24,573 nucleotides of DNA, from contig MU657168.1 of NCBI GenBank assembly GCA_026770575.1, forward strand, positions 581,550 through 606,122, in the 5' to 3' direction. Positions within the stretch are counted from its first letter, which is position 1; each line of letters begins with the position of its first letter. Shown piece by piece: positions 1-9,711 of the stretch. A program made the translations under genes and the position numbers. The notes below the pieces were generated by a model. The model was given only the letters and a program-made list of their open reading frames with translations. It was not told the origin of the DNA and searched no databases. This DNA is from Pelagophyceae sp. CCMP2097 (Eukaryota; Sar; Pelagophyceae).

Positions 1-582
1 TGGGCCTGTCGCTTCCGACACCCGCGCCCGGCTGTGGGCCCGCCGGCCGAGGTTTGAGCGTCGGCGTTTTTGTATGCTTTTCCCTCTCGGGTCGATAACA
101 AGGCGGCGCGGCGGCACTTTCGCTCGAAACTTCTGCCGGCATCGCCCCCGCCGGGCCCGGCCCGCCGTCGCAGTAAGAAGCGAATGCAACGCCGGCGCCG
201 CGCTTGGCGCGCTGCGCCGCGGATGCAAGGCTCCCCCGTCGCACCGCGGCAGCGCTTTCGCTTCAAACACGACCTATATATGGGACCCAGTCACCGCCGT
301 GGGGCCGCCGGAGGACGTTCCCCACGAGAGGCCAGTCAGCCGCGATAATGTCACTTCGGCATCCTGAAAATAGACTTGATAAAATCGCCTTTAAGCAGCT
401 GACATATTTTGTGTCTTAAAAGTTAAAATTTAGATAACTTTCGATTTTTGCGCTTTAAAACTGAGTTTTAAACCCAGCTCATTAAAATTTAGATAACTTT
501 CAGCTTTACACGAGCAGCCTAAAACTTATTCAGCGTTTTCGGCTCGCTGCGCTCGAAAAGCGCGTCTAGATCTAATTCCAGG
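1..582. other. Intergenic region; no gene seen
   Basis: Positions 1-340 are GC-rich with several overlapping Arg/Pro/Ala-rich open frames in different phases. None has a recognisable domain, so I do not call a gene; the 3' end of a gene lying to the left cannot be excluded. Positions about 350-560 are strikingly AT-rich for this genome and contain a 20-bp exact direct repeat. This probably forms the upstream region of the gene that starts at 583. Confidence 0.5.
423..501. repeat. 20-bp exact direct repeat in an AT-rich island
   Basis: The sequence TTAAAATTTAGATAACTTTC occurs at 423-442 and again at 482-501, 59 bp apart start to start, inside an AT-rich block about 80-160 bp upstream of the first gene. 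It could be a duplicated promoter element or a remnant of an AT-rich insertion. Only the repetition itself is seen. Confidence 0.8.
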
Positions 583-1816
583 ATGTCCGGGGAAGAATCG
601 GCGGCGTACCTGACGGTGCTGGGGCCGCTCTTCGCGGTTGCGGCGTCGAGCTACGCGCCGCAGTGGGAGGTTTGCGCGGGCAAGGTCGTGGCGTCTGCCG
701 TCGGCGAGGTCTTACTGCTGCACGTTCTCCGGCGGCGCGACGGCCTCGCAGGTGGCGTTTCGTCCGAAGCCCCAAACGCCTTCCGCCTGCCCAGAGTGAC
801 CATCGTCGACCGGCGCCTCGGCTACCCCAGCCGCATACGCGTCGGAGCAACGCGCCGCGCCGGAATTTCCCGAGCCGCATAAGAACGCGCCCGAGCACCG
901 CGGCTGGGCGTGCGTGCCCCCCTTGCGGGGCCTCTGCGCACGCCCAGGCCGTAGGAACGCGGTGTCGCCGTCAGCGCCAGAAATGTTCCGCATCGGCGAC
1001 TGCGTGCCGCTCATGTACCGGGAGCGAGACTCGCGCCGCACGCGCGACGCCGCGGACTACGAGGCGCTGCAGCGCGCCGCGACGGCCGGCGCGCGCGAGG
1101 AGCGCCTCGCAGCCTCGCGCGCGGCGCAGGAGCAGCGCGCGGCGCGCGACGGGCGGCGGCGGCCGCGCGAGGACTGGTCCAACGAAGACCGCGCCGCGTC
1201 AGGAAAGGCGCCGTCCGCCGACGCGCCGCCGTGGATGGCGCGCGTGCGCGACGCGTACCGCGCCAAGCACGCTTCGGACGACGCGGCCGACGCGCCGCGG
1301 CCGCGGACCACCGGTCCTGCGGGACCGCCACCCGTGCCGGCGCTCGCCCTCGGGCCGCGCGACGCCGCGGCCGCGTCGCTCTCCGCGCGTGATGTCGCCT
1401 ATGGCAACGCGGCCGCCGTCCGGGCGTCGCCGCGGTCCGCCGCGCTCGACGACGGCCGCGCGCGCGAACGCAGGCACTTCGGCCAGGTGCGCACCACTGC
1501 GGACCGCTCATTGTAGAGGCGTCCGCCCAGCTTCGGACCACCACAGCTTCGGAAACGCGCGCCGCTATAGGCTGAGGTCCGCCGGGACTTTGCCGAGAGC
1601 CGGAGGAACCGGCCGCCGCCGGTTTCGCCGCGGGAGCCCTACTCGCCGCGGGCGCCCGAATCGCCGCGGGGCTCCGGCGCGGCGGCGGTGCAGCCGGCCT
1701 CGGCGCCGGCGCGCCCCGTCGCATCGGTGGGCCCCGCGGCCTCTGCGGGCACGCTGCGCGTCCTCTCCGGCGCCCCGTCGGTGTTTACGCCTTCGTGGTT
1801 CGCGCACCAATCCTGA
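583..1816 (+). CDS. Hypothetical Pro/Arg/Ala-rich protein (4 exons, about 302 aa)
   Basis: Family not recognised. I propose join(583..669, 752..795, 955..1486, 1571..1816); all splice phases agree (0, 2, 0) and introns are GT-AG of 82, 159 and 84 nt. The N-terminus is mildly hydrophobic. Residues about 62-130 are rich in Arg, Glu and Ala with a helical, coiled-coil-like look (RERDSRR, EALQRAA, EERLAASRAAQEQ). The C-terminal third is low complexity with SPRxPYSPRAPESPRG-type proline repeats, which suggests a disordered tail, and ends in FTPSWFAHQS. The fourth exon is supported because it continues in frame from HFGQ, and its Pro/Ser composition fits the protein better than the alternative frame. 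The first two exons are less certain: translation could start at the ATG at 983 (MFRIGD). A cytosolic or nuclear scaffold is possible but no function can be assigned. Confidence 0.5.
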
Positions 1817-1829
1817 TGCCAAGCCTCAT

Positions 1830-1863
1830 CGAGACTTATTATGATACGAGACTTATAATGATA
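1830..1863. repeat. Tandem duplication of a 17-mer
   Basis: Two adjacent 17-bp units (1830-1846 and 1847-1863) reading CGAGACTTATWATGATA differ at one base. They lie just after the stop codon of the first gene and look like a local slippage duplication in its 3' region. Confidence 0.7.
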
Positions 1864-2027
1864 CTACGTTCCCCGACCAACTCGGAGCACCAGCCCCGAC
1901 CATGTCGCCCTTTGGTCACAAAACTTTGATTACAAGGATACAGTACAAGGACTCGGAAGGGTGGATAATAGTAAGCAAGCAGTGGCAAGGAAACTTTGTT
2001 ATTACAAGGTTAGGAATTCCTACAAGT

Positions 2028-2852
2028 TCAGTCGACGAGGGTGACGGCGTCGTCGAGCTTGACGTTTCCGGCTTGCACGACTTGGGCGTAGACGCCAAGA
2101 TAGGATCCGTGCATCGGAAAGTGCTGGGCGAGCAGCGCCGGCACGTCGACGTCGGCGTTTGGCGCGCCGTTTCTCGCGTCGACGTTGCAGGCCTCGCAGC
2201 GCACGGCCCGCGAGATCACTTTCAGCACCGCGCCGCCGCATCGGATCTTGCGGCCGACCCACGAGAACTCGGCAAACGCGGGCAAACCGCCCTTGAGGAT
2301 GACGTTTGGCCGGAAGCGCTCCGGGTGGAGGTCGAGGCCTGCGGCTGCAGACAGCGCGGCGACGGTGTTTTCGTTGACGAGATGGATGGTGCGCAAGTCT
2401 TCGGACGCGTTAAAACCCGCGGGCGTGTTGCCGAACTGGTGCAGTTCGCCGCCCGTGACGAGGAGAACGCTGCGGCCCGCGAGGTCCGAAAAGAGTTTCT
2501 CTATCAAGTCGCGACCCTCCTCCGTGTCCAAACTCGCATGGTCGAGGAGCGTCTCCGCCGCATTTCGACGCTTCACGGACAGCGTGTTTGTCGCGTCGTC
2601 GTAGCTGGGCTCGAGGCCGCCGAGGAGCTCGTTGGCTGTGAACGCGCACAGAAAATTACTTTTGTGCACCCACGCTGGCGGCGCTTCGGAGTCGTCGGAA
2701 TCGGCGAAGCGCAAAGCCCACTCGCGGTCGTGCGGAAACGCTGCGCCGGGCTCGAGGCGCACGTCCTTCAATTCGTCGCGCTCCAGGCCCTTTACCGCGA
2801 AGCGATGCAGTGCGGCGACGCTGCTGAGAGGGGCCGAAGAATTGGCGCCCAT
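2028..2852 (-). CDS. MOSC-domain protein (mARC/YcbX type)
   Basis: A single-exon gene of 274 aa. Residues about 8-95 match the N-terminal MOSC_N beta-barrel (VAALHRFAVKGL, then FPHDREWALRF). The MOSC domain follows, with RFRPNVIL at about 180-187, the beta-strand region around GGAVLKVISRAVRCEAC, and the end segment GVYAQVVQAGNVKLDD. The RC pair (Arg218-Cys219) is the conserved cysteine position that binds sulfur or molybdenum in this superfamily; Cys222 is close by. Members include molybdenum-cofactor sulfurase C-termini, mitochondrial amidoxime-reducing component and bacterial YcbX, which reduce N-hydroxylated substrates or carry sulfur. No ferredoxin domain is fused and no clear targeting peptide is seen, so the partner electron donor is unknown. 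It diverges from the hydroxylase gene at 3163 across 310 bp. Confidence 0.85.
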   Translation of the reverse strand: MGANSSAPLSSVAALHRFAVKGLERDELKDVRLEPGAAFPHDREWALRFADSDDSEAPPAWVHKSNFLCAFTANELLGGLEPSYDDATNTLSVKRRNAAETLLDHASLDTEEGRDLIEKLFSDLAGRSVLLVTGGELHQFGNTPAGFNASEDLRTIHLVNENTVAALSAAAGLDLHPERFRPNVILKGGLPAFAEFSWVGRKIRCGGAVLKVISRAVRCEACNVDARNGAPNADVDVPALLAQHFPMHGSYLGVYAQVVQAGNVKLDDAVTLVD

Positions 2853-3162
2853 GGCCCTTGGAGTCGCGCGTGGGCACCTCGGAGAGGTGCGCGCGGGCAG
2901 CGCTCACGTCAGTCCCTGCAGGTTTCGTTTGTTCGTCCCGAGTCCCGACCCTCTTTTAAAAACCCTCGGGCCTCGGGAACGATTACGTCTTCGAATCGGT
3001 GGCTCCGCGTCCAGTCAATTTTATCGCCAAGATTCTGGAAGATTAGCGATACTCGGAGGGTCCGGGGCCGGCGCCGCTCGAGGTGCCTAAAAAAGCGCTC
3101 AAAAGCGCCGCCGGGCGCCCGCGTGGAGCCCGGGAAGCAAGTCGAGCCCCCCCCGCGGTCCC
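2853..3162. promoter_or_regulatory. Divergent intergenic region, MOSC gene / 2OG oxygenase gene
   Basis: This 310-bp gap separates two genes read away from each other, so it should hold both promoters. A small AT-richer patch (about 2950-3060, with TTTTAAAAA) stands out, but there is no recognisable TATA box or defined motif. Only the arrangement supports the call. Confidence 0.4.
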
Positions 3163-4512
3163 ATGGACGGCTCTGCGGCGGCCCGCGTCGCCGCGTGGTC
3201 GCAGCGCCTCGCCTCAGAGGCAGCGCTTGAGGCTCGGGCCGCCGGCTGCCGCGGCAATGCGGCGGAAGACTTCGTCCACCGTTTCTGCCGCATCGCCGCG
3301 CTCCAGGAACGGGCGCGGGCGGCGGCCGTCTTGGCGGGCCAAGAGGCCGACGACGGCGCCGCTCCCACCGCGGACGCGGATGAGAGTGACGCGGGCGGCG
3401 GCGGCGATAAAGGGCCGCCGACGTTTGACGCGCTTTCGGCGGCGCTCTATGCGGCTCGCGGCCGGCCCCGCCTCGAGGCGCCCTTCGTCGCCGTGTCGTC
3501 AAAAGGCTCGTACCGCCGCGTCGTTGACGGCGCCGTCCTGAGCCGCGACGAGTGCACTTTTCTCGCCGGCGCCGCGGCGGCGGGCATGGTCGGCGCGTTC
3601 GAGTGCGGCGGCTCGACGGTCCTCGGCCTGACGCCAGCGCTCGAGGGCCGCATCGGTTCGGAAGCGCACCGCCTCTTCCGGCGCGCCGTTTCGTCGATGC
3701 GCGAGCACGTCTCCGAGACTTGCGGCCTGCCCGCTTTGGCGCTCTCCGGCGCGTTCATCGCGCGGCTGCAGCCGCCGGGCGCTTGCAAACGCCGGAGAGC
3801 GCTCCGGGCGCCGCCGCGGGCGTACTGGAACGCCCACGTCGACAAACACAACGTACCCCTTTACGAGCACACCTGCCTCCTCTACCTCTCCGATTTCGGA
3901 TCCGACTTTGACGGCGGCCGTTTCCTCTTCCACGATTCCGAAGCTACGGACCGATTCGTCGAGCCCGCGGCCGGGAAGGTGCTCTGCTTCAGCGGCGGGG
4001 AGGAGAACCTCCACTCCGTCGAGCGAGTCACCGCCGGGTCGCGCTTCGCGCTCACCGCGCTCTTCCACGTCGTCGAATCACGGCCCAGACTCTTCGACGA
4101 CGACGACGACGACGGCCCCGGCGAGGACGCCTTTGCGAGCTGGGACTCTTTGTTGAAGTCGAGCGCAGAGGTCTCGCTGCTCGAGCAGGACGCGCGGCGC
4201 GAAGCGCTCCTGGCGACGCGGCTGTCCCTTGCCGCCACGCTCAAGGCGGTGGCGCACTCCGATTTGAGGTACGACTGGTGCGACGCCCGCGTCGACTACG
4301 GCGACTCGGAGGCTCCCGCGCCCGCGCCGGCGCAGACGTCGCACGTGGGCGGCGACCACGCCGGCCTCGTCGACACCGGCCTCGTCGACGCCGGCCTCGT
4401 CTCCCTCGTCGACGCCGCGCTCGCCGTGAAGCGCCGCGGCGGTTCCAGGCCCGAGGCGCTGGACCTCTTCGGCGGCGACGACTCGGACGACGACTCGGAC
4501 GACGATGGTTGA
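3163..4512 (+). CDS. 2-oxoglutarate/Fe(II)-dependent oxygenase, prolyl 4-hydroxylase-like (OGFOD3-like)
   Basis: A single-exon gene of 449 aa. The C-terminal half of the catalytic core has the double-stranded beta-helix signature: NAHVDKHN supplies His225 and Asp227 of the iron triad, followed by a family-typical strand LLYLSDFGSDFDGGRF. The third ligand is His284 in ENLHSVERV, and Arg294 in AGSRFALT is placed to bind 2-oxoglutarate. The all-helical first 100 residues and the capture segment VVDGAVLSRDECTFLAGAA resemble prolyl-hydroxylase and OGFOD3 proteins. The last 140 residues are Asp-rich (DDDDDDDG near 315, repeated DSDDDSDDDG at the end) and contain a small LVDTGLVDAGLVSLVDA repeat; they are probably disordered. 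Likely reaction: hydroxylation of a protein side chain; substrate unknown. No signal peptide is seen. Its stop codon is 15 bp from the stop of the opposing WD40 gene. Confidence 0.85.
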   Translation: MDGSAAARVAAWSQRLASEAALEARAAGCRGNAAEDFVHRFCRIAALQERARAAAVLAGQEADDGAAPTADADESDAGGGGDKGPPTFDALSAALYAARGRPRLEAPFVAVSSKGSYRRVVDGAVLSRDECTFLAGAAAAGMVGAFECGGSTVLGLTPALEGRIGSEAHRLFRRAVSSMREHVSETCGLPALALSGAFIARLQPPGACKRRRALRAPPRAYWNAHVDKHNVPLYEHTCLLYLSDFGSDFDGGRFLFHDSEATDRFVEPAAGKVLCFSGGEENLHSVERVTAGSRFALTALFHVVESRPRLFDDDDDDGPGEDAFASWDSLLKSSAEVSLLEQDARREALLATRLSLAATLKAVAHSDLRYDWCDARVDYGDSEAPAPAPAQTSHVGGDHAGLVDTGLVDAGLVSLVDAALAVKRRGGSRPEALDLFGGDDSDDDSDDDG

Positions 4513-4527
4513 AGGCTAACAATAATT

Positions 4528-5891
4528 TTACGGGGCCTCTGCGCCAAAGTCGTGTACGATGATGGCGTTGTCGGATCCGTCGGAGAGGAGGCGTCGGTCG
4601 TCGCATGCCACCGATCCCATCCAGACCTTGAACCCTGCCATGCCATACCGAACTTTGGGCGGCCCGTCTCGGACGAGTTCCCAAACGCGCAAAGTGCCAT
4701 CCACCGACCCGGAGCAGAGGACGCCGTCGCGCATGGCGAGTGCCACGACTGGCCCGCCGTGGACGCGCTTGAGCTTGTCCTCGCGCGCCCGGTCGTGCGA
4801 ATCGCCGAGGACGTGGCGCCGGATCTCGCCGTCGACGCTGCCCGTGAAGAGCGCGGCCGCGCCCTGCTCAAAGACCAAGGACCGCACCGCGCACGAGTGC
4901 GCCGAAAACGACGAAACGGCGCGGCCTAGAGATGGCTCATCATAGGCACTCGACCGTCGTAGGCAGTCGCAGCGCGGCGTTGCGCACCGTCGGTCGCGTC
5001 GAATAGGCGGACCTCGCCGTTTCCGAAGCCGGCGGCGACTACGTTTCGCCGCTCGTGGAAGCCGCAGCAGACGGCCGCGGCGTTGCCTTCCACGCGCCAT
5101 TTTTGGGCCCAGTCGCTCTTGTTCCAGTCGGCGCCCTCGGCGGCGAACTTTGAGATAGAACCGTCGAGGCCCGTGGCGAAGAGTTGCGTCGCATCAGTAG
5201 AGATGGCGAGCGACGAGATGAGCGATCCGACTCGAAAAGTCTGGAGGAGGGTCAAAGCGTCCGCGTCGACGCGCCAGACCTTGACCGAGCCCTCGCGGCC
5301 GCCCGTGGCAAGCGTGCCCCCTCTCAGCGAGATTGCAGTGACGCCTCCACCGTCGTAGTCGCCCAAAACAGAAGCGTCTTGGCCCTCGACGTAAGCGGCG
5401 TGCGCTCCGACTGCGGACCGCGCTGGGAGCGAGGTGCACGTCTCTTCGAAGTCGCGCAGCACGCCCACGGAACCAGACCTGAAAAGTCAAGCTCTGAGAG
5501 GCCCCGGCCGCGCCCCCCTCGTCCGTCGCAACGCGGACGCGGGTGCTTGCGCGGTGCCGAACGCGCATGAGAAGCCGTCGTACGCACACCTCCTTATCCA
5601 GTCGCCTTCCAGCGCCACTAAAACTTTCGAGACGCATTTCCCGTCGCGCCACCGCCGCAGCATCGCGCGATCCTCGCCCTCGAGGACCAGCGCGCGAGCG
5701 CCGAGGCTGGCGTACAAGTCGGCAGTCTCGTCTTCCGGCGCGGCGCAGAGGCCCCGACCCGCATGGGGCCGGCCCCGGACAGAGAGGCCCGCGCGAGGGC
5801 CGCTCGGCCGGAACGCGTCGCCGCTCCCGACGAGCCCGGCGAGCGCCAGCCAGAGCCACATCAGCGCGCGTCGATTCCAGGCCGAGATCAA
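4528..5891 (-). CDS. WD40-repeat beta-propeller protein with plastid-type presequence
   Basis: Model: complement(join(4528..4925, 4988..5478, 5590..5891)), 396 aa. Introns are 62 nt (donor GTGCGC) and 111 nt (donor GTGTGC, acceptor TTTTCAG); phases 2 and 1 fit exactly. Residues 1-27 form a signal peptide with a hydrophobic run (MWLWLALAGLVG) ending GSGDAFRPS, the Ala-Phe junction seen in heterokont bipartite plastid targeting, followed by an Arg/Gly/Ser-rich transit-like stretch. From about residue 95 to the end there are WD40 blades: GGVTAISLRGGTLATGG-REGSVKVW, SSLAISTDATQLFATGLDGSISK, AVRSLVFEQGAAALFTGSVDGEIR and VVALAMRDGVLCSGSVDGTLRVW are typical Gly-His/Trp-Asp-like units. Such propellers are docking platforms; the partner cannot be named. 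If imported, it would be an unusual stromal WD40 protein. Confidence 0.8.
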
Positions 5892-6013
5892 ACTCCGATC
5901 AAACTTCGATGGCCACTAGATCTACGGGTTTTACAGGCGAGGTTACTTCCTTGCTCGTCGGCTCGCGGTGTGCCGCGGCGGCCGTGGATGATTCTGAGCG
6001 GCATTGAGATCTG

Positions 6014-6971
6014 CTATGTTCGTTCGAAGAACTGCTTGCACGAGATCGGGGCTCGGTACGTGCCCGGGTAGCGGACCCTATGGCGGCGCGTCGGACGCTG
6101 CGCCGGCGCGGGTTTCGAAACGCACGTCTGCTCGAGGAGGAGCATGCCGTTGGCGAGCATGCGGCGGTCGGCGGTGATCTCGTAGCCGCGGCCCTTGTTC
6201 TTTTTTACGCACCGCAGACCAGCCCCTTCCCACGTCATCCTGTCCTCGAAAATGTCCGAGAAGACGCGGCTCGTCACAGTCGCGCCGCCGACGACGCACT
6301 TGACCTACGAGAAGGCGGCCGGTAAAGGCCCCCGCCGCGATGCAAAGCGCGAGTTCACGTGAAAACCCCGGCACCAACAACGCACGTTGATCGCTTTTAT
6401 CTGGACGGTTGTGATGTCCATGTGGTCGCCTTGGTGCCGGATCGTGGAAGTGCACGGGGCGAGAGCCTGGGGCCGAGGCACGTTCCGCAGCGAGTTCCGC
6501 GGCGCACCTCCCGCGGAGAACCTCCCGCGGGGACCCGCATCGAGCGCATCGCGGGCCGGCGCACCATGGCGCTGCGCAGGACGATGCCGAGGCCGAGGCC
6601 CTTGAGGTATGGGCCGACGTTTTCCGAGTGCTTTTGGGCCCACGACCTGCGGACTGTTCGTCGCGCACCGGTCGATTCCCACCGAGTCGCTGCCCACCGA
6701 GGAGCTACCGCGCGCACCCGCTGAGGTTGGCGGATCGGATGTCGACGGCGGGGGCGTCGTTGCGCTGCGGCTCGGCGGATTCGTACTCCTGCGTGGGCGG
6801 CGGCGAGGCCGTCGGCGCCGTGGTGACGACGAAGAGCAGGAGCAACGTGTAGGGTGGCACGACCCAGTCCACCAGCGCCGTCACCACGCCGGCGTTTTGC
6901 CAGACGACGACAGCGCCGAGGGCCAATACGGCGCCGTGCAGGCAGGCGCGCTCCGCCTTGGCGAGCTGCAT
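6014..6971 (-). CDS. Hypothetical membrane protein (4 exons, 245 aa)
   Basis: Family not recognised. Model: complement(join(6014..6304, 6386..6466, 6535..6646, 6718..6971)). All introns are GT-AG, of 81, 68 and 71 nt, and the frame is continuous. The N-terminus has two probable membrane segments (around LHGAVLALGAVVVWQNAGVV and PYTLLLLFVVTT), then a Pro/Ser linker. A conserved-looking soluble part follows: HSENVGPYLKGLGLG, TIRHQGDHMDITTVQIK and SRVFSDIFEDRMTWEGAGLR, ending in a basic tail. The even composition and lack of low complexity in the soluble part suggest a real conserved fold. ATG 6971 was chosen because it places the hydrophobic segments at the start; longer in-frame starts upstream run into Arg-rich sequence. 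The last exon may be further spliced after LLEQTC. Confidence 0.6.
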
Positions 6972-7304
6972 CCCGACGACCGCGCTCCTCTGAGAAGATG
7001 CGCGCCGCGGTGGACGCGCCGCGGGCCGTCGGTACAAGCGTCGCAAGCGACCTGAGCGCACCTGGGAGAGGACCACGAGACTCGGATCCGCGGAGGACCC
7101 CGAGCTTGACCTTGCACAAATATTTTGGCGATACCGCGCCTTTTTTTCGACGTGTCGGAGCACATCCGAGTCCGGTGTCCGCTCTGTCCAGCGGCATCCC
7201 GCGAGCGAACCAGGCCGCTCCGTCGGAGCTGCGTGCTCTTCTCGCCCGCATTTGGAGGAGCCGACGAGTGCGGCGAAGAGGTCGCACCGGCGGCCGGGCA
7301 GTGG
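6972..7304. promoter_or_regulatory. Divergent intergenic region between two unknown genes
   Basis: This 333-bp stretch separates the minus-strand membrane-protein gene and the plus-strand small protein gene. It holds a short AT patch around 7120-7145 (ATATTTTGG and a T-run) but nothing I can name. The plus-strand frame remains open upstream of 7305 to about 7125, so the downstream gene may start earlier than annotated. Confidence 0.35.
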
Positions 7305-7945
7305 ATGTGGCGCCTCGCGCTCCACTGCGCCGCCGCGCATGCGCTGTGCGCGCCGCGGGCGGCGCCGCGGCGGCTCTGCGTCGGACGACTGGCGGCATAT
7401 GAAGGCGAGGCGGCCGGCGACGGCGAGGCGATTTTGGACGAGGAGGCGTGGGCCTCCGACGAGTCTGGGTCCTTCGGTGAGCTGGAGGAGCACACCGTCG
7501 TCGAGTACCGCGGCGCGTGCGGTGGGCTGCTCCTCGGCGTCGTGCTGAGATGCGGCGGCGTACAGCCGCTCTGCTGCTGGACGGACGGAGGCGTGGACCT
7601 CGTCTAAAGCGGCGCCCGTCCGGCCCCGTCGGAAGACCCGTCACCGCGACGAGTCGTGAGCGGCATGCGAGGGGGCGCCGTCTTACGCGCGTGTCAGGTC
7701 TGGGACGAGGATTTGCCCGTCGTCGACGCGCAGCTCGTCCGCGGCGTCGTCGAGGCGTGGCAGACGCAGCGCCTCGTCGACGGCGGCACCGGGCCGCGAA
7801 ACCCCCACGGCGAAGACAGCGAGGTGCGCGCCGCGGCGCGGAGCCCTTTGAAGCGCGCCTCTAGGACGTTTACACAATCGACCGCGCCGACCTCGACGGC
7901 GCAACTGTCGTCACCGTCAACGAGGACTGCGACATCTGGGCGTGA
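7305..7945 (+). CDS. Hypothetical small protein, possible signal peptide (3 exons, 167 aa)
   Basis: Family not recognised. Model: join(7305..7601, 7698..7823, 7865..7945), all phase 0. Introns are 96 nt (donor GTCTAA, acceptor TGTCAG) and only 41 nt (donor GTGCGC, acceptor CTCTAG). The N-terminus MWRLALHCAAAHALCA could be a short signal peptide. The body is acidic (GEAILDEEAWASDESG) and then has a regular, foldable stretch with GGLLLGVVLRCGGVQPLCCW and VWDEDLPVVDAQLVRGVVEAW, ending DLDGATVVTVNEDCDIWA. It contains several Cys residues (HALCA, RRLC, RGAC, RCGG, LCCW, EDCD), which would suit a secreted or lumenal protein. The 41-nt intron is at the lower limit; if it is not removed, the frame runs to about 7997 into Arg/Ser-rich sequence, which looks less natural. 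Confidence 0.5.
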
Positions 7946-8356
7946 CGCGGCATCGCGGCGCCGCATCCGCGTGCCCATTCGGCCCCTCGGCCCTTAAAAG
8001 GCGGTTCGATCGTAAACAGACTGCGTTTCCAGCGGCGTTTCTACGGGCGTGAGGTGAGGTGAGGGTTGATTATTTATATCCCGGGAAAGAAGTGTAGACG
8101 CGGAGGCGTATTTGCGCCTTCGCCGGCGCTACGCGTCTTGAGCGCAAGTTGGGTCCCGGGTCAGACCGGTCACGGTACCGGTAGCACGGGGTTCGATCGC
8201 GTGGAGGCCCACGTGGGCCGGCCCGGTAGTCAAGTTGTCCTGTGGCGCGTGCGCCGCAGTTACGGAGCGGCGCTTTGGGCCCTGGGGCTCGCTATTCCTC
8301 GGCGCGGGCAGGCACAGAATCGAAGGCTTGAAGAGGAGTGGAGGGATAGAACGTGT
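7946..8356. other. Convergent intergenic region; no gene seen
   Basis: This 411-bp gap lies between two genes that face each other. It contains GTGAGGTGAGGTGAGG-type repeats at about 8050-8065 and the motif GATTATTTATATCCCGG (8068-8084). A one-mismatch copy of that motif lies at 16979-16995. No coding frame with protein-like composition is seen on either strand; the open plus frame across 8066-9250 is the shadow of the alpha-galactosidase gene. Confidence 0.45.
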
Positions 8357-9711
8357 TCATTCGAGCGTCGCAACGAGGAGGACGGTGTCGTGGCCCTGGA
8401 GCGCGACGGTGAACGAATCGGAGAAAGCTCCGAGGTCCTTCTTCGCCCAGACGTCTCGGATTTGGAACTGATTGCAATTTGCGCCGCAGCCGAGGTACTC
8501 GCCGAGGCAGACGGTTACGGTGGCAGCGTCGGGGCTCGGGTTAGTCTGCGCTATGGTGACCTTGCCCGAAGCGAGAGTTCGGACGTAGGCCGTGGCGTCT
8601 TCGCATTGGAATGTTGCCGCGGGCAGCCAAGGTTCGGTCACGTCCTGGTTGATGGCCAACACCTCTTCGTTGAGGAGGAGGTTTGTCATGATTTGGGTCA
8701 TATCTCGGACGTCGGTGCCGATCATTATAGGCGACGCGAGGATTGCATAAAGGGAGAACTCCGTCCGGTACTCGGCGTCTGTTTGTTTTGGACAGTGCGC
8801 CGCCGTTTCGTTGTAAGGCGAGCAGCCCTCGCCGCCCGTCATCATCATGTCCCCGTAAGCCCAGCCGTGCGGGCCGGACCAAGAAGTGCGGTTGTGCTGC
8901 GTCAAAGCGTCGATCTGATCCAGCGTCGAGGCAAAGTCGTCGTGATGGTCTCGCGTGGCGCGCCAGACTTGCGATATGCCGGGCGCGTAGCCCCAGCCGT
9001 CTTGGTCCGCGTAGTCGCCCCTGCAGAGCTCGAGGACCATGGGCCGGCCCGTGGCGTTCATCGCCCGGGAGAAGTTCAAGTGGCCCTCGGCGGTGTCGTG
9101 ATCGCCGCACCAGTCCATCTTGACCCAGTCGACCTGCACTTGTTTGCTCGAGATACGAAGCCAATACTGATTCATGAGAAGCATGTCCTCTCAGACTCCT
9201 CTGTGGGGCGCACCTCCCACGCCGCAAACGTCTTTGCGTCCTGCTCGTAGTGGCCAAAGGAGCCCGGCGACCAGCCGGAGTGACAGGTGGTGTCACCGAC
9301 GGAAGTGTACAAGCCAAACTTAAACCCGAGGCCGTGGACGTACGCAATGACGTCGACGAGGCCGTCCGGGAACGACTTCTTGGAGGGCACTAAAACGCCG
9401 TCTTTTCGCGTCGGGTGCCAACAGTCGTCTAGCACGAGCCATTCGTAGCCTCGCGCCCGCATGCCGTTTTGCGACATTGCAAGTGCAGTGGACCGAATCT
9501 GCGAATCCGTGCAGTGGTCCGTCCCGCATGCGCCGACGGCGCACCTAGGCCCACGTCTACCGCAGGGGGAGGCCAGGGGGGGCTGGAGCCTCAAAGGTTC
9601 TGATCAATGACATGACACGCACCACGTCTGCCAGCCCAAGGGCGGGCGGGCGGCCATGCCGTTATCGTACGCATTGGCGGCGCCCAGCAGGGCCAAGGTC
9701 CAAGCGCGCAT
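8357..9711 (-). CDS. Alpha-galactosidase, glycoside hydrolase family 27
   Basis: Model: complement(join(8357..9133, 9214..9544, 9623..9711)), 398 aa, the usual length of the family. Introns are 80 nt (phase 0) and 78 nt (phase 2, donor GTGCGT). Residues 1-14 are a signal peptide (MRAWTLALLGAANA). The mature protein opens with the family hallmark NGMAARPPLGWQTW, then RGYEWLVLDDCWHP and YVHGLGFKFGLYTSVGDTTC. The nucleophile is Asp147 in VKMDWC and the likely acid/base is Asp202 in WRATRD, at the same R-x3-D spacing as animal and plant enzymes. Later come WAYGDMMMTGGEG and LASPIMIGTDVRDM, then the C-terminal beta-domain. It hydrolyses terminal alpha-galactosyl residues from oligosaccharides or glycolipids, in the secretory pathway, a vacuole or outside the cell. 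ATG 9711 was chosen because it gives the signal peptide; the ATG at 9804 is in frame but adds charged sequence. Confidence 0.93.

Noticed and set aside
663..1844. Long plus-strand open frame of 393 codons, very rich in Arg, Pro and Ser
   Set aside because: It is an out-of-phase shadow of the first gene; Arg-rich composition is typical of wrong frames in GC-rich DNA.
1902..3230. 442-codon plus-strand open frame
   Set aside because: It lies antisense to the MOSC gene, which has clear family motifs.
8066..9250. 394-codon plus-strand open frame
   Set aside because: It is antisense to the alpha-galactosidase exons and has no domain.
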